The translations under genes and the position numbers were made by a program. A DNA stretch of 64,000 nucleotides. Source: Monosporascus cannonballus. Taxonomy: Eukaryota; Ascomycota; Sordariomycetes; Xylariales. The stretch lies in the NCBI GenBank assembly GCA_004154925.1, contig QJNS01000200.1, positions 62,001 through 126,000 on the forward strand, read 5' to 3'. The first letter of the stretch is position 1; every line of letters starts with the position of its first letter. Of this stretch, positions 1 through 10,300 are shown in pieces. The notes beneath the pieces were generated by a model. It saw nothing but the letters and a program-made list of their open reading frames with translations, searched no databases and was not told the DNA's origin.

Positions 1-937
1 AACTTCTTTAAAATAAATAAAAACATTCTAAAATTATGTATAAATTATTATTATTATTCAAAATTATAAAATTATACTTTGTATCTTGTAGTCTTTTATT
101 TAAACTAATATTTGAAAACGCTTATTTAAAAAGTAAAATAGAAATTTAAAAAAGTACTAAAAATATATAATTAAAAAGGTATTAAACTTTAAAACAGTTA
201 AAAACGAAATATAATATTTAATTAAATAAAAAGATTACTTATATAAAAAGAATATTTGAAAACCTTTTCAGCATTTAATAAATACGAAATATCTGGTTAA
301 AACATTTTATTGCTAAAATCCTAATTGGCCGTCTTTAATACGATCAAAGTTATAAATAATAACGACCTAAACTTTAAATCCAACATTACGTCGTTTTAAT
401 TAAAAAAATGAAAATCTTCATTACAGTCTTTATTTTAGAAATAAACTATCTTTATTTGTTCATCACGATATTGTTTATTTTTTTCCAATTTTTTTAATTA
501 ATATATCTTTAAGGTTTTTAAAATATTTCTATAATCTTTTTCTGAAATAGAGGGTTAATATAACTGTAACTGTTTTAATTTATTAATAACTTTTTACTTT
601 TTTCAATACTTGTTAATAAGTTAAAATTTTATTTTTAAACTTACGTTTTTTTATAAATATTTTTATGCTTCGTTTATTTTTTTTGAAAAAAGTTTATAAT
701 TAAAATATTATTAAAGATATTAGCGGAAAATATAATCATTATAACTTAAATATTCTAAAACGTAAATATACGCCGTTTTGTTAAAATGTGTATAATTAAA
801 ATAAGAAAAAAACTTTAATATAAAATTTTTAAATCGAATTAATACGAATATCGTGAAATTTGTATTACATTAAATACAGTTTTTTTTGTCAAATATAAAC
901 TGCTATAATGGAATTAACTAAAAAAGTTTCAGATATT

Positions 938-1003
938 GTCAGCTAGCCATTGCACCAAAAGACTGAATTGATAAGTGCGCGCTTATCGGGCTACTTATCT
1001 GAC
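938..1003. mobile_element. 66 bp micro-insertion with TIRs and duplicated target
   Basis: A less AT-rich stretch begins GTCAG and ends CTGAC, a perfect 5 bp terminal inverted repeat, with CTAGCC/GGCTAC just inside. It is flanked by direct repeats AGATATT at 931-937 and 1004-1010; they become 8 bp (CAGATATT) if one terminal base is counted as target. The centre holds a near-palindrome, GATAAG...CTTATC. An 8 bp duplication would suit a hAT-type MITE remnant, but the element is too short to classify. Confidence 0.4.
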
Positions 1004-1464
1004 AGATATTCTTTCTCGATAAAGAAAACTACTTATTATTTTGGTATTTAAAAAATTGTTAAAAAAGAAAATAATATTATAAAAACACACATTTTAGTTT
1101 TTTTTAAAAAAAGCTTTCTTTAAAGTTTAACCTTAATTCTTCATAGCTAAATCTCGGCTAAGGCTTTTAATTTTTTTTAATAATCTAGATAATCTAGACC
1201 GAATTATATAAATCTAATAAATCCTTAATACACTTATGAAAAACCGATATATATATATAATTAATTTTCTATATAAATAATTACTTACTTAATTTTGCTT
1301 CTTAATTATTAATTGGAGTTTTTAATTAAAGGCATTATTTTTTAATTAAGAAAAAATCTATAAACTATTTTAAATAATAAATCCAGAGATTATTTTTCGC
1401 TTTATTATTATCCGCAAATTAAAACCCTATTTCAGATACTGCTTATATTTCCAGGTAGATATAT

Positions 1465-1575
1465 AACAGGTGTTACGGCACAGAAGAACAAGAGTCTAGC
1501 CATTACACCACTAAAAGTGAAACGTTGTCAGATCGAGCTCTACAAGGTGCCACTTAGGACTGTGACAACAGGTGT
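1465..1575. repeat. 93 bp un-RIPed insert between 9 bp direct repeats
   Basis: The direct repeat AACAGGTGT lies at 1465-1473 and 1567-1575, enclosing 93 bp clearly richer in G+C than the surroundings. The insert shares the motif CTAGCCATTRCACCA (1496-1510) with the insert at 938-1003 (943-956). On the minus strand this motif reads TGGTGYAATGGCTAG, resembling a tRNA A box. No terminal inverted repeat is evident. Confidence 0.35.
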
Positions 1576-2312
1576 ATTATATTAATACGATTTAATTTAA
1601 ACTTAAGTATTAAATATTACGAAATTAGTAATCAAATAATATTATATTGAAATATGTTTAAATTCAACCATTATAAATTAAAAGTAAACGTTCAGTAAAT
1701 ATATAAAATAAATTTTTAGAAATAATAGAATTAATAAAAAAGCATTTTTTTATATATATATTATAAAGTTATTTAACCAAATCGCGTAAAAATATCAAAA
1801 TAAAATATAATAATTATTTTTACACTGAAACTTAAATTATTCTTATTTATATACATTATCAAAATCCTTTTTAGGAATTAATGATAAAATTAAAAGTTAA
1901 TTTTAACAAAGAAATTACAATAAAAATACAATATATTATATATTATACAGCGTGTTAATATAAAAATTCCCTTTTAAATAAATTTAAAATACTAATAAAT
2001 ATAACTAATAATTATAAAAAATGAAAATTCATATAATTAATATAATTTATATATATATAAATAATATATAAATTAATAAATAAATAAATAGAAACTTTAT
2101 TACGAATATTTCTTAAATATTTGTTAAAAAATAATTAAGATTATTAAATATGGCCAGTAATTTTCGTTTTTCCAAAAAAATTAATAGATTAAAAAAATAA
2201 TTATGAAAAAAAAGGTAAAATAAAGAATTATAGCTTTAAATATAATAAAGAAATAGCGATTAATACTTTATATATTTTACAACGCTAAAAAAGTATATTA
2301 ATTAATTAGATA

Positions 2313-2459
2313 TGTTTTAGTATAGCAAATACGGAAATATGGACTTTTGATCGGAATATTTATATTCCGTTAATTAGTTAAACCAGATCAATACCCGCTA
2401 CGCGAGCGTATGTGATTACCCTAATAGAACAACACAACAGGTGTCTCCTAAATCTGACA
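2313..2459 (+). repeat. Copia-family LTR (3' LTR of element C)
   Basis: Begins TGTTTTAGTATAGCAAATACG and ends AAATCTGACA, matching base for base, apart from RIP-type changes, the 149 bp LTR at 39965-40113. About 147 bp long with TG...CA ends. The preceding purine-rich stretch is the RIP-altered polypurine tract. Confidence 0.65.
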
Positions 2460-2463
2460 ATAA

Positions 2464-2507
2464 CCCTCGTCCACTTCGTTCGCAAGCTCACTACGTTGGA
2501 ACGAGGG
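2464..2507. repeat. Short imperfect hairpin next to the LTR
   Basis: CCCTCGT at 2464-2470 is the reverse complement of ACGAGGG at 2501-2507, and the bases inside (CCA / TGG) continue the pairing imperfectly. It lies at the edge between AT-rich DNA and the gene island. Function unknown. Confidence 0.35.
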
Positions 2508-2606
2508 CGTAACTACTAATATCGTCTATATCTGACAACAGTCCCTTAACAGTTTCTAGAAGATCCTCAAGGTTCGCCGTTGTCGCATCGTCGGGGATAC
2601 TTCACA

Positions 2607-3765
2607 ATGTCAGGACCTAAGCCGGGGCGGAAGACGGTTCTCATCACGGGGTTAGTAGGGAGTGGATTCCCTGGTCTAACGTAGCACCAAGCAACCTGCG
2701 CAATCGACTAACAAAACCGTTTGAAGCTGTACGCCAGGTGGCATCGGCCATGCCTTGTGCCTTGAATACCACAAGCAGGGTATGTGTGTATGTGTGTGCG
2801 ATCTGATGCATTGCAAATTGATGGCAGCGTGATACTCGCCTTAATTGGGTGTTATGTTAATTGACCCCGCCACAGGCCTGCATGTCATCGCGACAGCGCG
2901 GCGTCCGGACGTTCTCTCGGGAATGGCCGACATGGGCATGAGCACCGTCGCCCTGGACGTCACCGATGCCGAGAGCATCAAGGCGTGTCACGCGGAGGTC
3001 GTCAAAATCACGGGCGGGAAGTTGGATATCCTCGTTAACAATGCGTAAGTGAGACATCCCAGTCATACACACAATAAAATGTCGTCTAAGCTCAATTGAG
3101 CTCACCCCGGCACCCATGTTAGAGGGCGGACGCACACGCACCCCGCGACGGACCTGGACATGGACGACGTCCGGCAGACGTTCGAGGCGAATGTCTTCGG
3201 GACAATGGCGATGGTGAAGGCTTTCATCGACCTCTTGATCGCCGCCCAGGGCCTCATCATCAACACGGCCTCGCTGTCGGCCGTCACGCCATACCTGTTC
3301 GGGTCCGCGTATTCGGCTTCCAAGGGCGCCGTGGCCAGCTACTCGCGCACGCTTCGCATGGAGCTCGCGCCGCTCGGTGTGCGCGTTATGTGCACCATGA
3401 CTGGGACGACGCGAAGCAACACGGCCACCCACGGGGACCGCACGCTTCCCGCCGACAGCCTCTACCAACGCGTCCGGGACATTTTCCAGTGGCGTCTTAC
3501 ATTCAGCCAGACGAACTCCACGATACCCACGGATCAGTATGCCCGCAGGCTGGTGGCCGACTCGCTAAAGCCCGAAACGCCGCTGTACCTGCGGTCCTGG
3601 TTCGGACGCCCCGACTGGTTTTGGTACGGAGGCCTGGCGAAGCCCGTATGGTTCGGCCATACTCTGGGCGAGTGGCTTGTTGATACGATATGCTGGCGTA
3701 TATTCAAGATGCCCCAGCTGCAGAAGGCGCTTAAGGACGCGCAGAAGGTCAAGAAGATCACATGA
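2607..3765 (+). CDS. Ayr1-like short-chain dehydrogenase/reductase
   Basis: Four exons: 2607-2650, 2727-2779, 2876-3044 and 3123-3765, joining to 909 nt (302 aa) with no frame break. The classical SDR parts are all present: cofactor loop TGCTPGGIG at residues 14-22, NNAG at 87-90, the catalytic YSASK at 152-156, and NTAS before it as the serine strand. The loop and the C-terminal third resemble the fungal NADPH-dependent 1-acyldihydroxyacetone-phosphate reductase family (Ayr1), which makes lysophosphatidic acid at the ER and lipid droplets. The first intron must end at AAG 2726; the CAG further on would remove the cofactor loop and break the frame. The gene starts only about 150 bp from the RIPed retroelement yet is intact. 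The fold is certain; the Ayr1 substrate is inferred. Confidence 0.85.
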
Positions 3766-4971
3766 AGGCGAGGTTATTGCCCTTTAGTAGTGTCGCTCTA
3801 GAGGTGTATTGTATTCTTCAGTGTCAGCTACCCATGGCCAATATCTCATGTCCCGAATTCCCAATGATCAGGCAAGCCAGTCAAGCTCAGGCCGAATTAA
3901 ACTTCGTTTTAACATATTCTCACTGCTTGCTTGGGCCAACTGGACAAGTAGGTGCCGGCCACCTCTAATGAATCATGCGCGACACTACAGAGTTGCTTGC
4001 TTATGAAGTGAAGCCGCAGAGTGATAACCCAAATTACCTGACAATTGCTTGTGTCACCGGCAAGCGAAGCCTGCGTTACCGGCCATCGGTATACAGACCC
4101 GGGCAGGAGAAATTCGCCCAATCAACATATCGGGCAAGACTTGTTTGCATAGCAATAAGATCGGACCCCTATGCGATGCCGCACGAACCATATATCCCTC
4201 GTCGCACCGCCTGTGATCGAGCACTATGAAGTGTCATGGTGATTTCCCGTACGAGTGTCAATCGGGCCCCTGTATCATCAGCCCAAACAGTCAAAAGAAG
4301 GGAAGCACATGGCTGACGACAGACCAGCCCGTCACAAGTAGCTATTTCATGGGGGTCTGTAAAATCACCGAGAGTTGGGGGGTCAGATAAGTGCCCCGTT
4401 CCAGATATTGTTCGCATTTTCTGTGCAGCTCGATGGGCTAACAGTCTCGCGGGCTTCAGCCTAAGAAAAGATGAGCGGATACATCTCCCTTGGTCTTCTA
4501 GGCTTAAAGAGACACCTCTGAGTAAAAGCGAAGTGTCCATGTTTGTGTGCACTTACCCAGTGGAGCAGGGCACACCCGTCCTTGTGTGGCCTTGTCTATC
4601 AGATGAAAATCCGGAAGGGAAGACTGGAGGGAACGTAAGGAGACGCGAAGCTCTCGTGATTCCCGTCGTGATTGCCTACCGTACAATTCCTAGACCCCAT
4701 ATTACGTTGCATCCCTACACACCGCGGTTTCCCTGAGTATAGATGCCACAGGTGCCCAATAATAGCTCGTGGTCCAGCATTCTACGCAAACAACGTCACC
4801 ATGTACATACACGCTGTCCTCTGGAAGAACCCTGAGCCTCACAGGCAGATAGAGTTAAGAAGGTTGACAAACTCTTCACCCCAGCTAGTCGTTCTGGGTC
4901 CTGTGTCAGCAATCGGCTTTCGCCACGTCCTTGCCTAGATATTGCATACTTTGCCTTTTCCTGTGCGGGCG
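3766..4971. other. Intergenic region, no supported gene
   Basis: About 1.2 kb of ordinary base composition between the reductase and the glycosyltransferase relic. Open frames here are short, overlap on several frames and show no recognisable motif or splice-supported exon. It should contain the terminator of the reductase and the old promoter of the GT25 gene; no specific site is claimed. Confidence 0.5.
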
Positions 4972-6232
4972 ATGTACGTAGGCCAGGGTTTCCTGAGGAT
5001 TCTGTGTCTGGCCGCCGCGGCACTCTTGATCTGCACCACGTGGCTGTCCCTAGGCTCCTTGTTGCTAGGTCCAAGATCGATTCGGGGATATGTCTCCTCC
5101 CATATACAGTTAACGCGCTGGACCCAATTGGCGGTCGACAGTGGGAGATCTGACGTCTTCAACGAGACCCTTGGGGTAAGTCTCCCGGCATTCCTTTACC
5201 CTAAGCTGGAACTCAGTCTCAGTACTTCCATACTACCTCACTCTAACCGCGCCTACTAGTTCGAGAAAGTCTTTGTTATTGGACTGCCCGAAAGATCAGA
5301 CAACCGTGATGCGCTGAGCCTCATGACTTCAGTGACAGGCTTCAGGCTGACGTGGATCGACGGCGTGCACGGATCAAGCACTCCGGACAAGGCCCTGCCT
5401 TTCGTGAGTACTCCAGAGATACAGCGCCCGTATTACCGCTAACATCATACCGAAGGGGTGGGACCGGAAGTTGATGCCGGACACCCACCTCGGGTCCTGG
5501 CGAAGCCACATCAACGCTATCCGGCTCATTGTGGAGGACGGCCTCTCCTCGGCGCTGATCATGGAAGACGACATGGACTGGGACGTGCACCTGAAGACGC
5601 AGCTGTCGCAGTTCGCACCAGCCGCCCAAACACTGGAGGCCGGGTTCCACCGCAACCAGACCCTAGCATCCCCCAGCCCCTACGGCCGGGACTGGGACCT
5701 GCTGTGGCTGGGGTCGTGCGCGACGACCTTCGACGCGCAGCTGCCGGAGCACCTGCGGATCCCTGAGGCGGAGCGCGACGGCCGCCAGGTCCTGATCCGT
5801 GGGGACCCGACGGCGCCGCCGGAGCCCCACGTACTCGGCAACCTGAGCTTCAGCTGACGCGATTACCCGCCGCGTACGCGCGTCATCTACGTCCCAGGGG
5901 ATAACGTTTACAGCTTCGCCTACGCACTGAGCGCGGCGGGCGCACGCAAGGCGCTGCGCTACCTCGGCCTCGAGGGCCAGCACAAGCCATTCGACAACCA
6001 TCCCAGCGACCTCTGCCGGCTGCGTGCGGACGGGATGCGGTGCGTCGCCGTGGTGCCCAGCCTGTTTGTGCATCACTGACCCAGGGGGAGGGTCAGCGGG
6101 GATTCGGACATCGGCGGTAGCTCTGGCGGTGTCAGAGAGCTGGGCTTCACGGAGAATATGTTGCACAGTACTCGCTTAAACCTGGCGAACTTGATCAGAG
6201 GGCTGGAGCCGGAACAGCAATGGGAGGATTGA
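4972..6232 (+). pseudogene. GT25-family glycosyltransferase, two in-frame TGA codons
   Basis: Exons 4972-5175, 5260-5403 and 5456-6232 join in one frame and would give 374 codons. The start gives an N-terminal hydrophobic anchor (about residues 6-30), as in type II membrane proteins of the Golgi. Exon 2 has the family opening VFVIGLPERSDNRDAL, and exon 3 has SALIMEDDMDWDV, the acidic donor-binding motif, then GDPTAPPEPH and the conserved tail ARKALRYLG, FDNHPSDLC and PSLFVHH. The frame is broken by TGA at 5855-5857 and at 6080-6082. Homologous sequence continues in the same frame after both (RDYPPRTRVIYVPGD and PRGRVSGDSD, through to the final TGA at 6230-6232). Both may be CGA to TGA transitions. 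TGA is an ordinary stop in neighbouring genes, so recoding is unlikely. Called a recent pseudogene; a truncated product ending at 5854 would lack the C-terminal third. Confidence 0.75.
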
Positions 6233-6726
6233 GAGCGCCTCGACGCCACCGGTCTGGGTAATTAGGGCTCCTCTATAATTTCTAGTCTCCACCCCTTTTA
6301 GAGCTTCATTTGGGGTATCGGGTTCCCTGGACGCACTCGGGAGCGCTTGGATGTAGCCGGAGATTTGGGTGCAGGAGAATAACTGCAGCCTCGGAGCTAA
6401 CGAACATCACCACAACCCGACCCAGCAGGTAGTCGTTGACGGTTCAAGCCATGTTGTCCGCCGGGATCTCGGTCACCAATGTTGTAGCATAGTCCGATGG
6501 CATGCTCCATTAGCGACGTATCCGTATGAGCCAAACTTCCAAGTACAGTCAGGAGATATTTGCTAAATTTGGGAATTGAGATGCGGAGGCATCTTACATC
6601 CTTACTTGGAGAGACTAAGCCATTAATGATCCAAGAGGCTTTGCTTTTGTAATAAAAGAAAGTTTGGAGGGAATGGTGAATTCAAAAGAGAACATACATA
6701 CAGAATTGCAAAAGGAAATTGCTGAA
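6233..6726. other. Intergenic region, nothing supported
   Basis: About 490 bp between the GT25 relic and the tRNA gene. No frame with recognisable motifs or splice sites was found. Confidence 0.5.
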
Positions 6727-6823
6727 TGCCCATTACTGGAGTCGAACCAGTCGCCTCCTCATGTTTAGAAGTAAGATGGAATTCTTTTACTAGTGAGGCG
6801 CTCTACCGCTGAGCCAAACGGGC
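6727..6823 (-). tRNA. tRNA-Thr(AGT) with an intron
   Basis: On the minus strand the acceptor GCCCGTT pairs with AATGGGC (one G-U). The D arm is GCTCAGCGGTAGAGC, the anticodon stem is CCTCA/TGAGG, and the T arm is ACTGG TTCGACT CCAGT. The anticodon loop CTAGTA..A reads AGT, which decodes Thr ACN codons. An intron of about 25 nt interrupts the gene one base 3' of the anticodon, the standard position for nuclear tRNA introns. The discriminator base is A. A and B box sequences are intact, so the gene should be transcribed by RNA polymerase III. Confidence 0.9.
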
Positions 6824-7174
6824 CCTATCAAATTGCTGACTGTTGCCACACTAACACACACTATAATTGGGACTCTCCCCGTTACGCTACACCCCCCCTG
6901 CCCCGTTATCGTTACCGCTAATCAATGAGTTCCAGAATCAAGGTCGGCACATCATAACTACCTTCCGTGTGAAAGTCTCGTTGGATCCTAGTGGTTGCTC
7001 TCCCGTTAACGCAAATTAAGGCATTATTTAGCGGGGTCAATGGTCGATCGTGCATGTTCAGCTACCTCATTCGATACGCGAAAAGATGAAAAGGAATGAA
7101 CACATCCATCCGGCAGTCCATATCCTCCTCCCTGCCTCTATATCCTCTATATTCTAACCAAACGTATTCAACAC
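6824..7174. other. Intergenic, tRNA 5' side and PAL 3' side
   Basis: About 350 bp between the 5' end of the tRNA gene and the stop codon of the lyase gene, both on the minus strand. It must hold the PAL 3' untranslated region and polyadenylation site; no coding signal was seen. Confidence 0.5.
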
Positions 7175-9499
7175 TCAATTAGGGAGCTCGGTCGGCTCTT
7201 CTCCAACCGCGGCGACAACGAGCTCCTTCTGCGCCGTCGCGCTGCCGAAACCCCCATCAGAACTACCGATGCCTCCGTGTTCCACGGCATGGCTGGAATT
7301 AGTGCCGTTGACCGCCTTTCCTTCGCGCAGGATGCACTCGATCAGGCGCCCGTCCCTGATGGCCTCGTATAGGATCGACACCCAGGAGCCGATGATCTTC
7401 TTGGGCCGGCCGTCGAGCTCGGTGTGGCCGGGCGCCGGCTGCTCGACGAGCCCGCGGTGGAACGGCACCCCGAGCTTGTTGCGTACAAATTCGTAGCATC
7501 GCCTCGTGGTGTTTCCAAGGTACTGGGGCGTCGTCTGGCGCTTGAAGAAGGAATCTCGGTGCCTCTCGTAGGTTTCTAGGACCGCTTTGCCGATGCTCTC
7601 TTTCAGGGTTTGCACGACTTTCAGCGCGTTAGAGCCGGCAGGTAATGCGGAGTGACTGTCCTGGGCCAAGAATTCGGCGATTGCTGGCACGGTCGCGGAG
7701 GCGACCTGGGAGGCCCTCTGAGGCGCATCGAGGCTCGACGTGTCATACCAGCTCTTGCAGATATCCTCCCAGACCAGAGTAGTGAGCGTAGAATCCTTCT
7801 TGATGGCGAGTTGTTCGCAGAGTATGGCCGACAAGACTGGTTTCAACCCTTTGAGGTATGTCATATGCATAACACGGAGATCCAGAGCCTGACACGTCGT
7901 ATATAGCGCGCCGGCAGACATTAGGGAGACCAGCTCCACGGATTGCATCGTATACCGACAGTTGAGGAGGGCAAGAGAGTTTACGGACTGATTGTGCATC
8001 TCGGCGGACTGCACGTGTGACGAGATTGGGTTGGCCAAGAAGGCCAGCTCGGATTGGTAGGCCGCCATGTTGACGTCGACGCCTTTGAGACAGAACGAAA
8101 GACTCGGGTCGTCGGCTGCCAGGTTGGGCGGCAGACCGTTGCTGAGGGAGTTGTTTATGAGCTCCGTTGTCTGGCTGAAGAGAAGCTTGCCCATCATCTG
8201 TAGAGCGAACCGCATCTTTTCCGCCGCGGACGTGATAGAGGCCGCTTGGAAGTTGCCACCGCTGTGGACGTCGTTCTCGGCCACGTTGACCAAGGGGTTA
8301 TCTGTCGTCGAGTTGAGCTCTACTTCTACCTGCTGCTGCGCTAGCATGAGGTCTTCTAATACAGGGGAGAGCCACTGCGGTGAGGTTCGCAGGGCGTATC
8401 GCTCCTGTGCAATCCCCATCCTGAATCGATCCTTTGCCCGGGGCCCCAAACCCGTCACCAGGTCTGACCCAACGAGGAAAGATCTAATGTTGCACGCGGC
8501 TTCGATCTGTCCGCGATGTGGCCGGATGTCTGAGATGAAGGGGTGTGCCCACTCTACACTAGCTGCTAACCCTTCAGCGGTCATGGCTGTCAGGAGCTGG
8601 CATGTAACCGCGAGGTTGTTCGTTTCGTAGATCGCGAGACTAGCCACCGCGGCAGACGGTGCCGTGCCGTTAATCAACGATAATCCCTCCTTCGGTCCTA
8701 ATACGGTGGGTTCCATACCCAACTTTTGGAGCGCCTTGTCCGCGGTTAAGATGAGTTTATTTGGACCTTTGCCTATCTGCACCTTTACATCAGGATTTCC
8801 CATAATGCTACCGGCCACATACGATAGCGGCATGAGATCCCCTGATGCAGAGATGGTGCCACGTAACGGAATAAAGGGCGCGCAGTCATGACGGACGAGG
8901 TCTACGATAGCCTCGGCCACAGAGAGCTTCATAGCCGAGTGTCCTCGGATGTTAGCATTTGCCCGGACTATCATGGATCCTTTAACCCAGACTCTAGGCA
9001 GTACATGATGCCTCAGCTCCTCGTAATCCTCGTCGCTTGTATCGTTATTAATGATGACAGCCGACTGCGTATGCTGTATCAACGACACTTGTAAGCCCGG
9101 AAGCTCTGCTGTGCGGACATCTGCCGACCCCCCGAAGCCGGTATTGACTCCTGATTAATTGTGAGCGGGAAGTACTCCAGAATACGGTTCCGGCTGGAGT
9201 CCTCACCGTAGATACAGGAGCCATCTGCCAAGTATTTGTTGAGGGTCACGAGGCTCTCGTCGATAGCCTTGATGACATCCGGGCTCTTGCTAACGCTTGG
9301 TTTGCACGCATGTCTGCATCACACATGGTTAGAGCACGTTGTACGGTCCGCCTGTGGTCACAAACCTCGAAACAGCCACAACACCAGCAATATCAAGAGA
9401 GTGACCATCGATGGTGAGATTGCCAGACTGGCGGTAATGCTCGAGGCGTTCCCATATGGCTTTAGTCTGGTCGAAATGCGGGCGGGGTCTCTCATCCAT
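7175..9499 (-). CDS. Phenylalanine ammonia-lyase (aromatic amino acid lyase)
   Basis: Three exons on the minus strand: 9499-9366, 9313-9207 and 9150-7175, separated by introns of 52 and 56 nt (branch-like CTAAC in the first). They join to 738 codons plus TGA. The enzyme deaminates L-phenylalanine (in some fungi also tyrosine) to cinnamate. The Ala-Ser-Gly triad that cyclises to the MIO cofactor is at residues 182-184 in TISASGDLMPLSY. The catalytic tyrosine loop IYGVNTGFGGSADVRT starts at residue 79 and is split by intron 2 inside the Gly codon. STTDNPLV and NFQAA, further active-site segments of the family, are present. Length fits fungal PALs. The ATG at 9499 opens MDERPRPHFDQT; no in-frame ATG was seen just upstream. 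PAL is favoured over histidine lyase by length and the C-terminal shielding region. The gene starts about 800 bp from the edge of the RIPed block. Confidence 0.92.
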
Positions 9500-10300
9500 A
9501 GTGTCTGCAACTTCTCGATTCTCATTACCGTATTGACATTCAGAATGAATTCTAAATGAAAGGCCAGTCCATCTACCGAAAGAGAAAGAAAAGGGCGGGT
9601 ACTTAGTCCTCGAGCCCCCCCCTATTGTTGCAACAATTGCGGGTCCGCCATTGCAGGTACACGTAATTAAAGTTCTAGGGCATCCCGTCGGTTATCTTAG
9701 CGTCGTAGGGGTTCCCGTACTCCCCGGGCTGAGTTAAGAGGAAAATTTCCACACCCGAATAGGCTTGGCAAGCCCCACGCGTCTTTTTTAAGGAGATCTC
9801 ATCTCATTACCTAAGTAGGTACTTAATTATGATCAGTTCTTTTCCCTGTATGTGTCATATTATTAGCGCTTTGTTAATTTTATGAAGGGAAGCAAGTTCT
9901 TCTAGGACTCTGGTAGGCCTCCTAAATAACATAAGGGGGTGCACTGGCACAAGTCATAAGCGAATCGACCTATTCTGTGATTCACCGCCGCTTCTCACAC
10001 AAACACTTCTTACGTGAAGGGATGCCCAGTCCCGTCATCTACATTCAATAGGAGTTATCCAGTGTGCGCAATGTTCAAAAGTTGCGGGTTTTCAATGTCA
10101 AGGTACCCTCTGATTCGATCTTATACCGTTTTGTTTGAGGGCTTAATGGGATTTGAAGTTACCTCAGCTAGCTCAGGCCTCTCTGGCTTGTTTTTCCGAT
10201 TTCTTCAAAGTCACTTAAGTACCGCTTCATAACGCTAAATATTAACTAATCAAATCCCAAATCCTTATAACGAGCCAGCAAGGCCTGAGTTGTAATTACG
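9500..10300. other. PAL upstream region and heterochromatin border
   Basis: Contains the presumed promoter of the minus-strand PAL gene. Composition is moderate to about 10.25 kb and then falls abruptly to extreme AT richness. A reading frame at 10014-10232 has no recognisable feature and is not called. Confidence 0.5.

Larger units (their letters stand above)
1..2459 (+). mobile_element. RIP-degraded Ty1/copia element, 3' part (element C)
   Basis: Very AT-rich sequence with no usable reading frame, ending in a copia-type LTR (2313-2459). The bases just before that LTR (about 2282-2312) match those before the right LTRs of the two copia elements at 28.5-40.1 kb, so this is the 3' internal end of a third copy that starts left of the window. 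Two short stretches at about 930-1010 and 1465-1575 are less AT-rich and look like later insertions. The internal identity is inferred from the matching end only; most of 1-2200 could not be assigned to a domain. Confidence 0.5.

Noticed and set aside
2651..2736. Alternative acceptor CAG at 2736 for the first intron of the reductase
   Set aside because: It breaks the reading frame and deletes CTPG from the cofactor loop; AAG at 2726 restores TGCTPGGIG.
4972..6232. Selenocysteine or other recoding at the TGA codons of the GT25 gene
   Set aside because: TGA ends neighbouring genes (reductase, lyase), fungi generally lack selenocysteine insertion, and neither site is a catalytic residue. Nonsense mutation is simpler.
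7175..9088. PAL starting at the GTG-led open frame (637 residues)
   Set aside because: The tyrosine loop and N-terminal helix lie upstream across two introns with good splice sites; the true start is 9499.
7175..9499. A PAL-centred biosynthetic gene cluster
   Set aside because: Neighbours are a tRNA, a dead glycosyltransferase and a lipid-type reductase; no synthase, transporter or oxygenase lies alongside.
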